From assembly GCA_900544135.1 (NCBI GenBank), contig UQTU01000004.1:62001-126000 (forward strand): 64,000 nt of DNA, given 5' to 3'. This DNA is from an uncultured Collinsella sp. (GTDB lineage Bacteria; Actinomycetota; Coriobacteriia; Coriobacteriales; Coriobacteriaceae). The notes beneath the pieces were generated by a model. That model was not told the origin of the DNA. It saw only the letters and a program-made list of their open reading frames with translations, and did no database searches. The translations under genes and the position numbers were made by a program. Of this stretch, positions 50,338 through 59,923 are shown in pieces (the stretch's first letter is position 1; every line of letters starts with the position of its first letter).

Positions 50338-51759
50338 TTAGGCCATGAGCAGGCCGGTCTCCGCGACGTTCTTGTACCAGTACGCGCTCGCCTTGGGATA
50401 GCGCTTCTGGGTCTCGAAGTCGATGTAGAACAGGCCGTAGCGCTTGTTGTAGCCGTTGGTCCAGGAGAACTGGTCCTGCAGCGACCACACAAAGTAACCG
50501 TCGACGTTTACGCCGCCGTCGATTGCCTTGAGGACCCATGCGAGATGCTGACGCATATAGTCGATGCGAGGGGCGTCGTCGATAAAGCCGTCCTCGAAGT
50601 CGTCCTTATAGCCCATGCCGTTCTCGGTGATGTAGATCTTCTTGTAGTTGGGGTAATCGTTCTTAATGCGGAGCAGCAGGTCGTAGAGGCCCTCGGGATA
50701 GATGATCCAGTCCCAATCGGTGGTGGGTACGCCTTCGCGCACGCATGACTCGCCCACGCCCTTGAGGAACCAGCGCGAGGAGCCCTTGTCGCCGGTGCCA
50801 TTGTGGTTGATGTCGTTTTCGCCCTCGGCGGCACGCAGGAACTGGCACTTGTAGGTGTTGACGCCCAGGCAATCGTTGTAGGGGAGCGCGGCGGTCAGCG
50901 CGGCGATGTCCTCGTCGCGGACGTCGAGCTCGCCGCCGGCGATATGGGCCAGCTTGGTCGCGGCCTCCATGGTGTCGGCTGCATAGTGGCCGCGGAAGGT
51001 GGCGTCGAGTACCCAGCGGTTGTTGATGACGTCGGCCATACGAGCCGCCTCGCAGTCGGCAGCGCTGTTGGGATCGAGGGGATACTTGGGCTCCAGGTTC
51101 TGGACAATGCCGATCTCGCCCTCAAAGCCGCCCTCATGGAAGGCGACGACAGCCTTGGCGTGGGCCACCATCATGTTGTGCATGAGCTGGAAGGCCTTGT
51201 CCAGGCGGTACTTCTCGCCGTGCGGCCAGTTGCCGACGATAAAGCTGCCCTCGGCGGTTGCGGGAATCTCGTTAAAGGTAAACCAGTGCTTGACCTCGGT
51301 GAACTCGGCAAAGCAGAACTTGGCGTACTCGACGAAGGCGTCGATGGTCGTGCGCGTCAGGAAACCCTCGCCGCCGTTCTGGTAAAAGGCCTCGGGCGTA
51401 TCGAAGTGATCGAGCGTGACATAGGGGATAACGCCAGCTTTGTTGCAGGTGGCGAAAAGCTCGTGATAGAAAGCGACACCCTCGGGGTTAATCTCGCCGG
51501 TGCCACTGGGGAAGATGCGGCTCCAAGCGATGGAGACGCGAATGCCGTTAATGCCGAAGCGCTGGCACAAGTCGATATCGACCGGATATTTGTTGTAGAA
51601 GTCGCTTGCGGGGTCGGGGGAGAAGCGACCCTGAGCAGCCAGGAAATCGTCCCAGGGCACTTTGCCCTTGCCGTGCGTGCGGGTCTCACCCTCAACCTGG
51701 TAAGCGGCGGTGGCGCCGCCAAACACAAAGCCGTCGGGGAACTGCATGGGGTTGGTCAT
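50338..51759 (-). CDS. lacG: 6-phospho-beta-galactosidase, GH1 (module 1)
   Basis: This 473-residue GH1 enzyme closely resembles LacG: TDWDWIIYPEGLYDLLLRIK, NYKKIYITENGMGYKD, HNGTGDKGSSRWFLKGVG and YGLFYIDFETQKRYPKASAY are LacG-type sequences. The acid/base is Glu164 in FNEIP and the nucleophile Glu379 in TENGMG. It would split 6-phospho-beta-galactosides imported by lacE1 upstream. A hairpin at 51794 separates the two genes; a terminator lies at 50274. ATG 51759 is preceded by AAAGGATG. Confidence 0.9.
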   Translation of the reverse strand: MTNPMQFPDGFVFGGATAAYQVEGETRTHGKGKVPWDDFLAAQGRFSPDPASDFYNKYPVDIDLCQRFGINGIRVSIAWSRIFPSGTGEINPEGVAFYHELFATCNKAGVIPYVTLDHFDTPEAFYQNGGEGFLTRTTIDAFVEYAKFCFAEFTEVKHWFTFNEIPATAEGSFIVGNWPHGEKYRLDKAFQLMHNMMVAHAKAVVAFHEGGFEGEIGIVQNLEPKYPLDPNSAADCEAARMADVINNRWVLDATFRGHYAADTMEAATKLAHIAGGELDVRDEDIAALTAALPYNDCLGVNTYKCQFLRAAEGENDINHNGTGDKGSSRWFLKGVGESCVREGVPTTDWDWIIYPEGLYDLLLRIKNDYPNYKKIYITENGMGYKDDFEDGFIDDAPRIDYMRQHLAWVLKAIDGGVNVDGYFVWSLQDQFSWTNGYNKRYGLFYIDFETQKRYPKASAYWYKNVAETGLLMA

Positions 51760-51793
51760 GAGTCATCCTTTCTGTGGGATACGAATAGGGAGA

Positions 51794-51820
51794 GGTGCCC
51801 GAACTGGGGATCCGGGCACC
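51794..51820 (-). promoter_or_regulatory. Intercistronic hairpin between lacE1 and lacG1
   Basis: GGTGCCCG (51794-51801) pairs with CGGGCACC (51813-51820). It is in the 75-base spacer of the operon. Confidence 0.5.
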
Positions 51821-51834
51821 AACAGAGGGAGGAA

Positions 51835-53613
51835 CTAGTCGAGGTTCTCGCGGAGCCACTTGATGGCGCCAGCGGGGTCGCGAGTAAGGTCGATATATTC
51901 CTTACCGCGCGGGGCGAGCAGCTTAATGCCCAGACGATCGGTGTCGGCCTTCATGTCGTTGTAGTAGCTACGAACCTGCGGAGCGAGCACGATGACGTCG
52001 TACTGATCCATGATGGCAGTGTGCTGGCCATAGGCGCCTGCGGAGGAAGCGATGTTCTCTCCGGTCTGTGCGGCACCTTCCTTGATGGCGTTGGCAAGCA
52101 TGGCAGAGGTGCCGGCGCCGGCGCACAGGACGAGGACCTTCAGGCCATCGACATCCTTCTTGGCGGATGCATCGGCAGCGGGCTCGGGCTGATCGGCGAC
52201 AGGCTTGCTGTCGGCGGCGGCAACGGTCGTCTCGACGGAAGCGGTGGCCTGCTCGACAGCGGGCGTAGAGGCGTTGGCGGCGACGGAAGCGGCACCATCG
52301 GACTCGAGTCCCAGCTCGGCGGCGCGCTCGGCCTCCTGGTCGCAGAGCAGCTTATCGTATGCCTTCAAGAACGGCAGGTAGATGATGGCGTCCAGCAAGA
52401 TGATGATCGCGACAAATACCAGGGCGATAAGCTGGAAGTTCGTGGTGATGAAGATGCCGATGGGGGCAGGGGTAGCCCAAGGCACCACGAAGGAGAAGCC
52501 GTTCATACCCACATTGTCGATAAAGAACTTGGCAACACTCACGTTGACGCAGCCGGCGGCAACAAAGGGGATGAGCATGTAGGGGTTAAGGATCATCGGC
52601 GCGCCAAAGAGCAGCGGTTCGTTGACGGCGAAGGCAACAGGGACAATCGAGGCCTTACCGACGGCTTTGAGCTGCTTGGACTTCATGAAGAGAATCAGCA
52701 GAAGCGGCACGATGAACGTGGCGCCGGTGCCGCCGAACTCACCCACGAGCGACATGTTAAAGGTGAGGGAGTGGGCGGGGTGGCCGCCCGCCAGCAGAAC
52801 CTGCAGGTTCTCGGCCTGGTTGGCAAGACGGATGGGGTCGATGCCCGGCTGGACGATCGAGGGGCCGTGGACGCCGATGAACCAGAAGAACGCGGTGGCT
52901 GCCTGGATAAGGATAAGGCCAGGATAGGTTTCTGCAGCGGTAAAGAGCGGGGAGAGCAGTTTGATAAGCAGCTCGGAGAACGGAACGCCCATGAGGTTGC
53001 GCACGACGACATCGATGATGCCGCAGATGATGACGGCGCCGCCAAAGGGGATAATGTCGCGGAAGTTCTGAGCGATGGCGCCCGGGACCTCCTTGGGCAG
53101 CTTAATGGTCAGATCGCGCGAGACGCAGAATTTGTAGACCCACACGGTGATGAACGCGGCGATATAGGCCGAGAACAGACCGCGCGTGCCCATGCTGGTG
53201 CAATCGAAGACCGAAAGTTCGGAGCCGTTGAACTTGGTGGTGAACTGCGTAACGGCGAGCAGCAGCATGCTGCACTGGGCGGCCACCATGGTGGAACCGT
53301 CGTTGAGCACTTTGCCGGCGGGCATGCGACGGTTCATGGAAGCCGTGAAGTTCTTGGCAGTGGTGCCAGCAACCATGATGCCCATAACGCCCATGGTGAA
53401 GTTGTACAGCTTGTTGCACCAGTCGATAAGCGGCTGGGGCAGCGTGATGCCGACTACGCCGGGAAGGGTGGCGATCAGCAGGAAGATCGAAGAGGTGAGG
53501 ACGATGGGCATGCACCCAAGGAATCCGTCCTTAATGGCCTGGAGGTAGACGTTCCTCGAGATCTTCTCAAAGAACGGTTGATGCTTTTCGAGCATCTTTA
53601 CGATGGCGTCCAT
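51835..53613 (-). CDS. lacE: PTS EIICB, lactose family (module 1)
   Basis: This 592-residue protein has an EIIC domain (about residues 1-430; N-terminus LEKHQPFFEKISRNVYLQAI, FFWFIGVHGPSIVQPGI, FAVNEPLLFGAPMILNP), an Ala/Pro/Glu/Thr-rich linker of about 75 residues, and an EIIB domain near the C-terminus with the active cysteine in VLVLCAGAGTSAMLANAI. It imports and phosphorylates a beta-galactoside-type sugar. No EIIA gene is nearby. ATG 53613 has AAAGGAG. It is divergent from lacI1 across a spacer with a perfect palindromic operator. Confidence 0.9.
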   Translation of the reverse strand: MDAIVKMLEKHQPFFEKISRNVYLQAIKDGFLGCMPIVLTSSIFLLIATLPGVVGITLPQPLIDWCNKLYNFTMGVMGIMVAGTTAKNFTASMNRRMPAGKVLNDGSTMVAAQCSMLLLAVTQFTTKFNGSELSVFDCTSMGTRGLFSAYIAAFITVWVYKFCVSRDLTIKLPKEVPGAIAQNFRDIIPFGGAVIICGIIDVVVRNLMGVPFSELLIKLLSPLFTAAETYPGLILIQAATAFFWFIGVHGPSIVQPGIDPIRLANQAENLQVLLAGGHPAHSLTFNMSLVGEFGGTGATFIVPLLLILFMKSKQLKAVGKASIVPVAFAVNEPLLFGAPMILNPYMLIPFVAAGCVNVSVAKFFIDNVGMNGFSFVVPWATPAPIGIFITTNFQLIALVFVAIIILLDAIIYLPFLKAYDKLLCDQEAERAAELGLESDGAASVAANASTPAVEQATASVETTVAAADSKPVADQPEPAADASAKKDVDGLKVLVLCAGAGTSAMLANAIKEGAAQTGENIASSAGAYGQHTAIMDQYDVIVLAPQVRSYYNDMKADTDRLGIKLLAPRGKEYIDLTRDPAGAIKWLRENLD

Positions 53614-53714
53614 AGAGCTCCTTTGCTACTTAATGCGCGACGCATGTGGATGGAACTGGTCGTCGATGGATGGTCAGGACTGCCCGGAAACCTTCCTGCT
53701 TAAGGAAGGCATTG

Positions 53715-53760
53715 CGAAATGACAACGTTGTCATTTCGTTAATGACAACGTAAGACATTT
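53715..53760. promoter_or_regulatory. LacI1 operators
   Basis: Positions 53715-53738 are a perfect 24-bp palindrome centred on ACAACGTTGT (arms CGAAATG/CATTTCG). A second copy, AATGACAACGTAAGACATTT (53741-53760), is imperfect. Both are of the LacI type with a central CG. Confidence 0.75.
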
Positions 53761-53784
53761 TTGGAAGAGCAACAAGGATTTACG

Positions 53785-53815
53785 GGTGAACGGTCGATAT
53801 TGTCCGATAAACGCC
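53785..53815. promoter_or_regulatory. Direct-repeat regulatory motif, lacI1 spacer
   Basis: GGTGAACGGT (53785-53794) is followed 21 bases later by the related GATAAACGCC (53806-53815). Confidence 0.5.
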
Positions 53816-53888
53816 TGATTTGTCAGTCGGGCAGGTAGTGTATGCTAGAACGCAAAAAACAAGCGATGTAAAACCGACTGGAGAAGTA

Positions 53889-54899
53889 GTGGCAACGATG
53901 GACAAGAAAAATGTCTCAATGAATGATGTGGCAGTTGCCGCGGGCGTTTCTCTCAAGACGGTGTCGCGCGTGATCAACGAGCCCGATAGCGTGCGAGAGT
54001 CGACACGCGATAAGGTCCATTCGGCAATGGAGGCGCTCGGGTTTCGAGCCAACTTTGCCGCGCGTTCACTCAAGTTGGGCCGTTACGGGTGCATCGGCGT
54101 GGTGATGTTCCACTTGTCGGGCGGCGCCGTGGACATGATTGACGGTATCGCCGATGCCGCCGAAGAACGCGGCTTTGCGCTCACGATGATTAAGAAGCGC
54201 GCGGGGGAGAAGATGACCCTTGCCGAAGCGGCGCGTAGGATGTCGCAGCTGCCTGTTGATGGCATGATCTTCAACCTGCGTCAGATGGTCGATGACTTTG
54301 ATACTTTTGAGGCACCGAAAGACCTCAAGACGGTGATTATCACACCGATGGAACATCCTACCTGCTCCACCGTCAGTGACGACCAAGAGGGCGGCGCGCG
54401 CATGGCGTGCGAGTACTTCTTGAACCACGGGCATAAAAACGTGTACTTCGTCTCTGGTAAGAAAGAGTCGTTGTCGAGCCAGTGCCGTATGAAAGGTTGG
54501 CGTGCGGCACTCGAGGCGCGTGGCATTGAGCCGCCCGAGCCTCTGCAAGGCGATTGGAATGCGGATAGTGGCTATGCCGCGGGCCTTGTGCTTGCCGATA
54601 AGCCCGATTGCACGGCGGTCCTCGCTGCTAACGACTGCATGGCAAACGGCGTGATGATGGCTCTACGTGACAAAGGGCTCAGTGTGCCCGACGACGTGTC
54701 CGTGATCGGCTTCGACGATGAGCTCTATAAGACGATTCCCAACTCGATTCTGACGTCGGTGAAGTTTCGCCACCGCGAGCTGGGCGTCCGTGCGCTCAAC
54801 GAGGTCGTCGCGGGTCTGGAAGCTCCGAGCTCCAGAAGCCGTACGCTCGTCTCGGGCGTGTTGGTCGAGCGTTCCAGCGTAAAGGACTTGCGGGCGTAG
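53889..54899 (+). CDS. LacI-family regulator 1
   Basis: This 336-residue repressor has the N-terminal headpiece (MNDVAVAAGVSLKTVSRVIN, hinge region with FAARSLKLGR) and a periplasmic-binding-type core, ending in CMANGVMMALRDKGLSVPDD. GTG 53889 has GGAGAAG at good spacing; ATG 53898 is nine bases further. It is divergent from lacE1 and likely represses it through the palindrome at 53715, and probably itself. Confidence 0.9.
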   Translation: MATMDKKNVSMNDVAVAAGVSLKTVSRVINEPDSVRESTRDKVHSAMEALGFRANFAARSLKLGRYGCIGVVMFHLSGGAVDMIDGIADAAEERGFALTMIKKRAGEKMTLAEAARRMSQLPVDGMIFNLRQMVDDFDTFEAPKDLKTVIITPMEHPTCSTVSDDQEGGARMACEYFLNHGHKNVYFVSGKKESLSSQCRMKGWRAALEARGIEPPEPLQGDWNADSGYAAGLVLADKPDCTAVLAANDCMANGVMMALRDKGLSVPDDVSVIGFDDELYKTIPNSILTSVKFRHRELGVRALNEVVAGLEAPSSRSRTLVSGVLVERSSVKDLRA

Positions 54900-54915
54900 A
54901 CGTGCTCGGCCTATT

Positions 54916-54984
54916 CCGTTTGTCTCGATCTGTAACAACTAGACGGTCAAAAGTGGTCTACATGTTACAGATTGAGATTTTCGG
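54916..54984. repeat. Convergent-end palindrome, unit B1
   Basis: CCGTTTGTCTCGATCTGTAA and ATGTTACAGATTGAGATTTT are the two arms, around AGACGGTCAAAAGTGG. It lies after lacI1, before lacE2. Confidence 0.8.
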
Positions 54985-54996
54985 CTTGGCCTGTGC

Positions 54997-55061
54997 GTTC
55001 ATCTCGATCTGTAACAGCTAGGACCGAAAAACTCGGCTAGATGTTACAGATTGAGATGAAC
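54997..55061. repeat. Convergent-end palindrome, unit B2
   Basis: GTTCATCTCGATCTGTAACA (54997-55016) pairs with TGTTACAGATTGAGATGAAC (55042-55061), one mismatch, around AGGACCGAAAAACTCGGC. It is 81 bases after unit B1. Confidence 0.85.
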
Positions 55062-55085
55062 AGGAGGACGGGTGCGGTCTAAACA

Positions 55086-55124
55086 AAATGGCCCGCGCAT
55101 CACACATCGATGCACGGGCCATTT
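55086..55124 (-). terminator. Terminator of the lacG2-lacE2 operon
   Basis: AAATGGCCCGCGCAT (55086-55100) pairs with ATGCACGGGCCATTT (55110-55124); on the minus strand a T-rich tail follows. Confidence 0.85.
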
Positions 55125-55156
55125 ATTGTCTGCAAGCGGCAGGTGGTGTCAGCGTC

Positions 55157-56917
55157 TTATGCCTCGAGGTTTTCCTCGATCCAGGCGACGGCACCCTTGG
55201 GATCCTTAGTGAGGTCGATGTACTGTTTGCCCTTGGGCGACAGCAGCGTGATGCCCAGGCGGTCGGTGTCGGCCTTCATCTCGTTGTAATAGGTGCGAAC
55301 CTGCGGAGCCAGGACGATGACGTTGTACTGGTCCATGATGGCGTAGTGGCTGCCGTAGGCACCGGCGTTGGCGGTAATGTCGATGCCCAGCTCGTCGGCG
55401 CCTTCCTTAAGCGCGTTGGCGAGCAGTGCAGAGGTGCCGGCGCCAGCGCACAGAACCAGAACCCTCAGATCCTTGCCCTTAAGGGCGGACGGAGCTGCGG
55501 AGGCCTCAATGGCAGAAGCGGTCTCGACAACAGGAGCCTCAACGGCGGGGGCGGCAGCGGTCTTGACGGCCTTGGTCTCCTCGGCCTCTTCTTCGGCCAG
55601 GGTCTCGGCCTCCTGCTTGCACAGGACGTTGTCGTAGGCCTTGCAGAACGGGTAGTAGATCAAGAAGTCAACGACCAGCAGGACGACAACCAGGACCAGA
55701 GAGATCGGCTGGAAGTTGGTGTCGATGAAGGTGCCGATCGGTCCGGGGAGTGCCCACGGCATGGCATAGATAAAGCCGTTCATGCCCAAAAAGTCGATGA
55801 AGAACTTACCAATGAGGACGTTGGCCACGGGGGCAAACAGGAACGGGATCAGGAAGTACGGGTTGAGGATGATGGGCGCGGCGAACAGCAGCGGCTCGTT
55901 GACGGCGAACATCACGGGCACGACAGAGGCTTTGCCGACGGCCTTGAGCTGCTTGGAGCGCATAAAGAGCAGGAAGATGATCGGGACAATGAACGTGGCG
56001 CCGGTGCCGCCGAGTTCGCCGATGTAGTTACCGAAGTTTTCGGTCAGGGCGAGGGCGGGGTGACCGCCGGCCTGCAGCGTGGCGAGGTTGGTGGTGATGT
56101 TGCCAAACAGCGCGGCGTTGAGGGCAGGCTTAACGACCGAGGGGCCGTGGATGCCCATGAACCAGAACAGCGGGATCATGAACCAGATGAGGGCGAGGCC
56201 GGCGTAGGAATCGGCAGCGGCGAACAGCGGGCTCACCAGCGTGGAGATGACGTTGGCAAACGGGACGGCCAAGCAGGTGCGGCAGATAACGTCGATGACG
56301 GCGACAAACAGGATGGAGAAGCTGAAGGCGAAGATGTCGCGGAAGTTCTGGGCGATGGCGCCGGGGACTTCTTTGGGCAGCTTGATGGTGATGTCTCGCT
56401 TAATGCAGAAGGCATAGATGTTGACCGTGGCAAATGCGGCGACAAAGGAGCTCAGCAGGCCCTTGGTGCCCATGTTGTCGGTAAAGAACACCGAGACATC
56501 GGCGCCGTCGATCTTGGCACTCGTCTGGGTAACGGCCAAGATGAGCATAGCGCACATGGCGGCGACCATGGTGCTCGTGGCGTTGATGGCCTTGCCGGCA
56601 GGCATGCGGCGGTTCTTGGAGCCGGTCAGCGCGCTTGCGGTGGTGCCGGCGACCATGATGCCCACGACGCCCATCGTGAAGTTGTAAACCTTGTTGCAGA
56701 AGTTCACGACGTCGACGTTCCACCAGTCGGGCAGCGTAAAGCCGCCGACCGTGGCGACAACGCCCGGCAGGGTCGAAATAAGCAGGAAGACAGAAGAAGA
56801 CAGGATAATGGGCATTGCTGCCAAAAAGCCGTCTTTAATGGCCTGAAGGTAGATGTTCTTAGAGACCTTGTCGAAGTACGGCTGACCTTTCTCCAAGAAC
56901 TTAACGATCGATTCCAT
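55157..56917 (-). CDS. lacE: PTS EIICB, lactose family (module 2)
   Basis: This 586-residue protein has the same layout as module 1: EIIC (LEKGQPYFDKVSKNIYLQAI at the N-terminus, FMGIHGPSVVKPALNAA, FAVNEPLLFAAPIILNP), an Ala/Glu-rich linker, and EIIB with the active Cys in VLVLCAGAGTSALLANAL. The EIIC part is close to that of module 1. Unlike modules 1 and 3, its gene is downstream of lacG2. AGAGGAGCG precedes ATG 56917. A terminator follows at 55086. Confidence 0.9.
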   Translation of the reverse strand: MESIVKFLEKGQPYFDKVSKNIYLQAIKDGFLAAMPIILSSSVFLLISTLPGVVATVGGFTLPDWWNVDVVNFCNKVYNFTMGVVGIMVAGTTASALTGSKNRRMPAGKAINATSTMVAAMCAMLILAVTQTSAKIDGADVSVFFTDNMGTKGLLSSFVAAFATVNIYAFCIKRDITIKLPKEVPGAIAQNFRDIFAFSFSILFVAVIDVICRTCLAVPFANVISTLVSPLFAAADSYAGLALIWFMIPLFWFMGIHGPSVVKPALNAALFGNITTNLATLQAGGHPALALTENFGNYIGELGGTGATFIVPIIFLLFMRSKQLKAVGKASVVPVMFAVNEPLLFAAPIILNPYFLIPFLFAPVANVLIGKFFIDFLGMNGFIYAMPWALPGPIGTFIDTNFQPISLVLVVVLLVVDFLIYYPFCKAYDNVLCKQEAETLAEEEAEETKAVKTAAAPAVEAPVVETASAIEASAAPSALKGKDLRVLVLCAGAGTSALLANALKEGADELGIDITANAGAYGSHYAIMDQYNVIVLAPQVRTYYNEMKADTDRLGITLLSPKGKQYIDLTKDPKGAVAWIEENLEA

Positions 56918-57093
56918 AGTTCACGCTCCTCTTTGCATGAAATCTTAATGGCATGGACGTTGAAAACCTATATGGTCTCCCGCTTGCTAAAAGCCCGGGT
57001 GCAGGCGGGGCCGGTCCCAGGGGGAGAGAGGGGAGCGGCTGGGTTTGTATCGCATAGGGCCGCTCCCTTCTCGGGGGAAAGCGAGGCGATGCG

Positions 57094-58542
57094 CTACTGC
57101 GCGTCCGCCATAGTGTCGGCGAGCTCCTTGTACCAGAGTGCCGACTGCTTGATGTAGCGTTTTTGCGTGTCGAAGTCGATGTAGAACAGGCCGTAGCGCT
57201 TGTTATAGCCATTGGCCCACGAGAACTGGTCCTGCAGGCTCCAGATAAAGTAGCCCTGGACGTCGACGCCCTCGGCTCGCGCCTGGAGCACCTTCTCCAT
57301 GTGCTGGTCGACAAAGTCGATGCGCTCGGGATCGGCGACGATGCCGTTTGCGTCGGGCTCGGGGTCCTTGTGGCCCAGGCCGTTTTCGGTGATATAGATG
57401 ACGGGGAGGTTGGGATAGGTGGCGCTGATGTGCTTGAGCGTGTCGTAGAGGCCTTGCGGGTAGATGAGCCAATCCCAGTCGGTGGTGGGGATACCCGGCA
57501 TATCGACCTGCTGCCCGACGCCCTTAAACTTAAAGCACGAGGTGCCCTTGTCTCCGGTGCCGTTAAAGCTGTTGGTTGACTCGCCATCGTAGGCGGCGAT
57601 AAACGCCGACTGATAGTAGTTGAGGCCGAACATATCGTTGCGGGGCGCCGCCTTGGCGAGCTCCTCCATGTCGCTGTCCTCAACCGTAAGTGTGGCGTTG
57701 TTGGCACGCAGAATCTCGTTGATGAGTGAGAGGGTGCGCGCGGAGTAGTGACCCAGGAAGGCGCCGTCCATGATGAAGTCGGTGTAGAAGGCGTTGTACA
57801 GGTCGGCGGCGTGCTGGTCGGCGGGCGAGTCGGTGGCAGGATATGCCGGCGTCAGGACGTTGACCATGCCAATGCGTCCGCCCAGGTGCTCGGTCTCGTC
57901 AAGATCCTTATACAGGTTGACGGCGCGGGCGTGGGCAACGAGCTCGTTGTGCTGGCTCTGGATGCCGCTCGTCACATCAAAGTGATGGTTGGGCGGGAAG
58001 TTGCCTTGGATGTATTGGGAGTGCGAGAGGCTGATGAGCTCGTTGATGGTGAACCAATTCTTGACCTCGCGGAACTCGCGGAAGCAGAACTCGGCATAGC
58101 GCACATAGGCGTCGACGGTCTTGCGGTTGAGCCAGTCGCCCTGGTTGAACAGGGCGGCGGGGGAGTCAAAGTGATGCAGGGACACATAGGGCTCGACGCC
58201 ATACTTTTTGCAGCAGGCGAACAGCTCGTGGTAGTGCTTAACGCCCTCGGCGAGGGGTTCGGCATCGTCGCCGTTGGGGAAGATGCGGGTCCAGGCGATG
58301 GACACACGAATGGCGTTGAGTCCATGCTCGGCAGAAAGGCGGATATCCTCCTCGTAGCGGTTGTAGAAATCACTGGCCGGGTCGGGCAAAAAGCGACCCT
58401 GGGCGACAAGGTAATCGTCCCACATGGTCTTACCCTTGCCTGCCACCTTCGTGGAACCTTCCGTTTGGTACGCGGCGGTTGCGGCGCCCCAAACAAAGCC
58501 CTTCGGCAGCTGCTGTACGCGGTTTAGCAAAGACATATGCAT
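57094..58542 (-). CDS. GH1 6-phospho-beta-glycosidase (module 2, divergent LacG)
   Basis: This 482-residue GH1 enzyme is less close to LacG than modules 1 and 3. The acid/base segment reads FTINELISL (glutamate at about residue 172) and the nucleophile is in YITENGLGHKD. TDWDWLIYPQGLYDTL and YGLFYIDFDTQKRY are LacG-like. The substrate may therefore be another phospho-beta-glycoside. It is the first gene of its operon, ahead of lacE2. ATG 58542 has GAGAGGG upstream; ATG 58536 is possible. Confidence 0.85.
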   Translation of the reverse strand: MHMSLLNRVQQLPKGFVWGAATAAYQTEGSTKVAGKGKTMWDDYLVAQGRFLPDPASDFYNRYEEDIRLSAEHGLNAIRVSIAWTRIFPNGDDAEPLAEGVKHYHELFACCKKYGVEPYVSLHHFDSPAALFNQGDWLNRKTVDAYVRYAEFCFREFREVKNWFTINELISLSHSQYIQGNFPPNHHFDVTSGIQSQHNELVAHARAVNLYKDLDETEHLGGRIGMVNVLTPAYPATDSPADQHAADLYNAFYTDFIMDGAFLGHYSARTLSLINEILRANNATLTVEDSDMEELAKAAPRNDMFGLNYYQSAFIAAYDGESTNSFNGTGDKGTSCFKFKGVGQQVDMPGIPTTDWDWLIYPQGLYDTLKHISATYPNLPVIYITENGLGHKDPEPDANGIVADPERIDFVDQHMEKVLQARAEGVDVQGYFIWSLQDQFSWANGYNKRYGLFYIDFDTQKRYIKQSALWYKELADTMADAQ

Positions 58543-58654
58543 ACACCCTCTCGTCTCGCTGTTCGATATTGTGCGTTTGCGCTCAGGAGGCTCCCTGGTT
58601 AGCGTTCAGCGGTGAAAAAGCCCGATAAACACTATCTTAAAATGATTAGAACCA

Positions 58655-58695
58655 AAATGAGCACGTGAACATTTGACAATGAGCACGTTAACATC
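58655..58695. promoter_or_regulatory. LacI2 operators in the lacG2 promoter region
   Basis: AAATGAGCACGTGAACATTT (58655-58674) and AATGAGCACGTTAACATC (58678-58695) share the core ATGAGCACGTnAACAT with a central CG, in tandem. Confidence 0.7.
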
Positions 58696-58733
58696 CGGCT
58701 GGGATGTATAGAAACAAAACAACTTCAAACAGC

Positions 58734-58764
58734 CGCGAACGGTTGTATTTGTTCGGTAAGCGGT
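58734..58764. promoter_or_regulatory. Direct-repeat regulatory motif, lacI2 spacer
   Basis: CGCGAACGGT (58734-58743) and GGTAAGCGGT (58755-58764) have starts 21 bases apart. Confidence 0.5.
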
Positions 58765-58769
58765 TTTGA

Positions 58770-58799
58770 TTGACAGAAGTTTTCATGTTGTGGTATATG
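58770..58799 (+). promoter_or_regulatory. lacI2 promoter
   Basis: TTGACA (58770-58775) and TATATG (58794-58799) are separated by 18 bases. A third operator copy follows at 58810. Confidence 0.6.
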
Positions 58800-58809
58800 G
58801 CTCGGGTAT

Positions 58810-58828
58810 CATGAGCACGTTATCAATG
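58810..58828. promoter_or_regulatory. LacI2 operator 3 (autoregulatory site)
   Basis: CATGAGCACGTTATCAATG shares ATGAGCACGTT with the other two sites, just downstream of the lacI2 promoter. Confidence 0.65.
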
Positions 58829-58877
58829 TATGTACGATGCGCCATGGGCGCGGGGAATAGTTGGGAAGCAGGTTAGC

Positions 58878-59915
58878 GTGGAAGGCATGGATCAGCAGAC
58901 AAGGAATGGTCGTTCGGCGAGCGCGGCAGAGGTTGCGGCGCTCGCTGGCGTGAGCCGCCAGACTGTGTCTCGCGTGGTCAACGGTATGCCCAACGTGACG
59001 GAAAAGACGCGCAAGCGTGTGCTGGCCGCCATGGAAGAGCTGGGCTTTCGTCCCAATTTTGCTGGAGCGGCGTTGCGCGGCGGGTCGTATCGTTCTATTG
59101 GCCTGTGCATGTACAACATCACACGTGTCGGTAACCTGGCGACGCTCGAGGGTATCATGCAAGCGGCGCGCGAGCACGATTTTGCCGTCACTATGATCGA
59201 GATGGGCGGCGACAAGCCCTATGCACTTGCCGATGCCTCGCGCCGCATGGTCGAGCGACCCGTCGACGGCATGATTCTCAACATGAACCGCATGGCTCCC
59301 GATTTTGAGGAGTTTGTTCCCCAGCCGGGAGTGCGAACGGTCATCCTGTCCATGTATGCGCATCCGCGCTGCACGACGATCGACTCCGACCAGTATGGTT
59401 CGTGCGAGCTGTTGACCAATTATCTGCTGGAACATGGTCACTCGAATATGCGGTTTGTGGCGGGTCCGGAAAACTCGATTTCCTCGCGTTTTCGTGAGGC
59501 CGGTTGGCGCGATACGCTGGGTCGTGCTCATGTCGATGCCGCTCCGATGCTGCGTGGCGATTGGAGTGCGGACAGTGGGTACGCCATGGGCGAGCGGATT
59601 GCGGCCGAGGTGCTTGCCGGCGGGTCGCAGGCGCCGACTGCCGTGCTTGCGGCAAATGACCAGATGGCGCTGGGCGTTATCGCCGCGCTCGAGAACGCGG
59701 GCCTGTCCGTGCCCGACGACGTGAGCGTGGTTGGTATCGACGACGCACTCGAGGGACTTGTTCCTCACAATCGACTGACGACGCTGCGATTTGATTTGCG
59801 CGGTGTCGGTAAGCTTGCGTTTGAGGCGGCGATTGGAGAGAGCTCGTCTATCGAGGCGATTCATGTGCCGAGTACGCTGGTCGAACGCTCGACTGTTAGG
59901 GACATACGGGGTTAG
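58878..59915 (+). CDS. LacI-family regulator 2
   Basis: This 345-residue repressor has the headpiece SAAEVAALAGVSRQTVSRVV and the core domain with VPDDVSVVGIDDALEGL near the C-terminus. GTG 58878 follows AGCAGG at typical distance; ATG 58887 has GGAAGG too close. It is divergent from the lacG2-lacE2 operon, which it probably represses at the ATGAGCACGT sites. It ends in a pair of palindromic repeats. Confidence 0.9.
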   Translation: MEGMDQQTRNGRSASAAEVAALAGVSRQTVSRVVNGMPNVTEKTRKRVLAAMEELGFRPNFAGAALRGGSYRSIGLCMYNITRVGNLATLEGIMQAAREHDFAVTMIEMGGDKPYALADASRRMVERPVDGMILNMNRMAPDFEEFVPQPGVRTVILSMYAHPRCTTIDSDQYGSCELLTNYLLEHGHSNMRFVAGPENSISSRFREAGWRDTLGRAHVDAAPMLRGDWSADSGYAMGERIAAEVLAGGSQAPTAVLAANDQMALGVIAALENAGLSVPDDVSVVGIDDALEGLVPHNRLTTLRFDLRGVGKLAFEAAIGESSSIEAIHVPSTLVERSTVRDIRG

Positions 59916-59923
59916 GTCCTACT

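Noticed and set aside
50803..53703. 966-codon plus-strand open frame opposite lacG1-lacE1
   Set aside because: Antisense to two clear genes and across their spacer; no family features in the translation.
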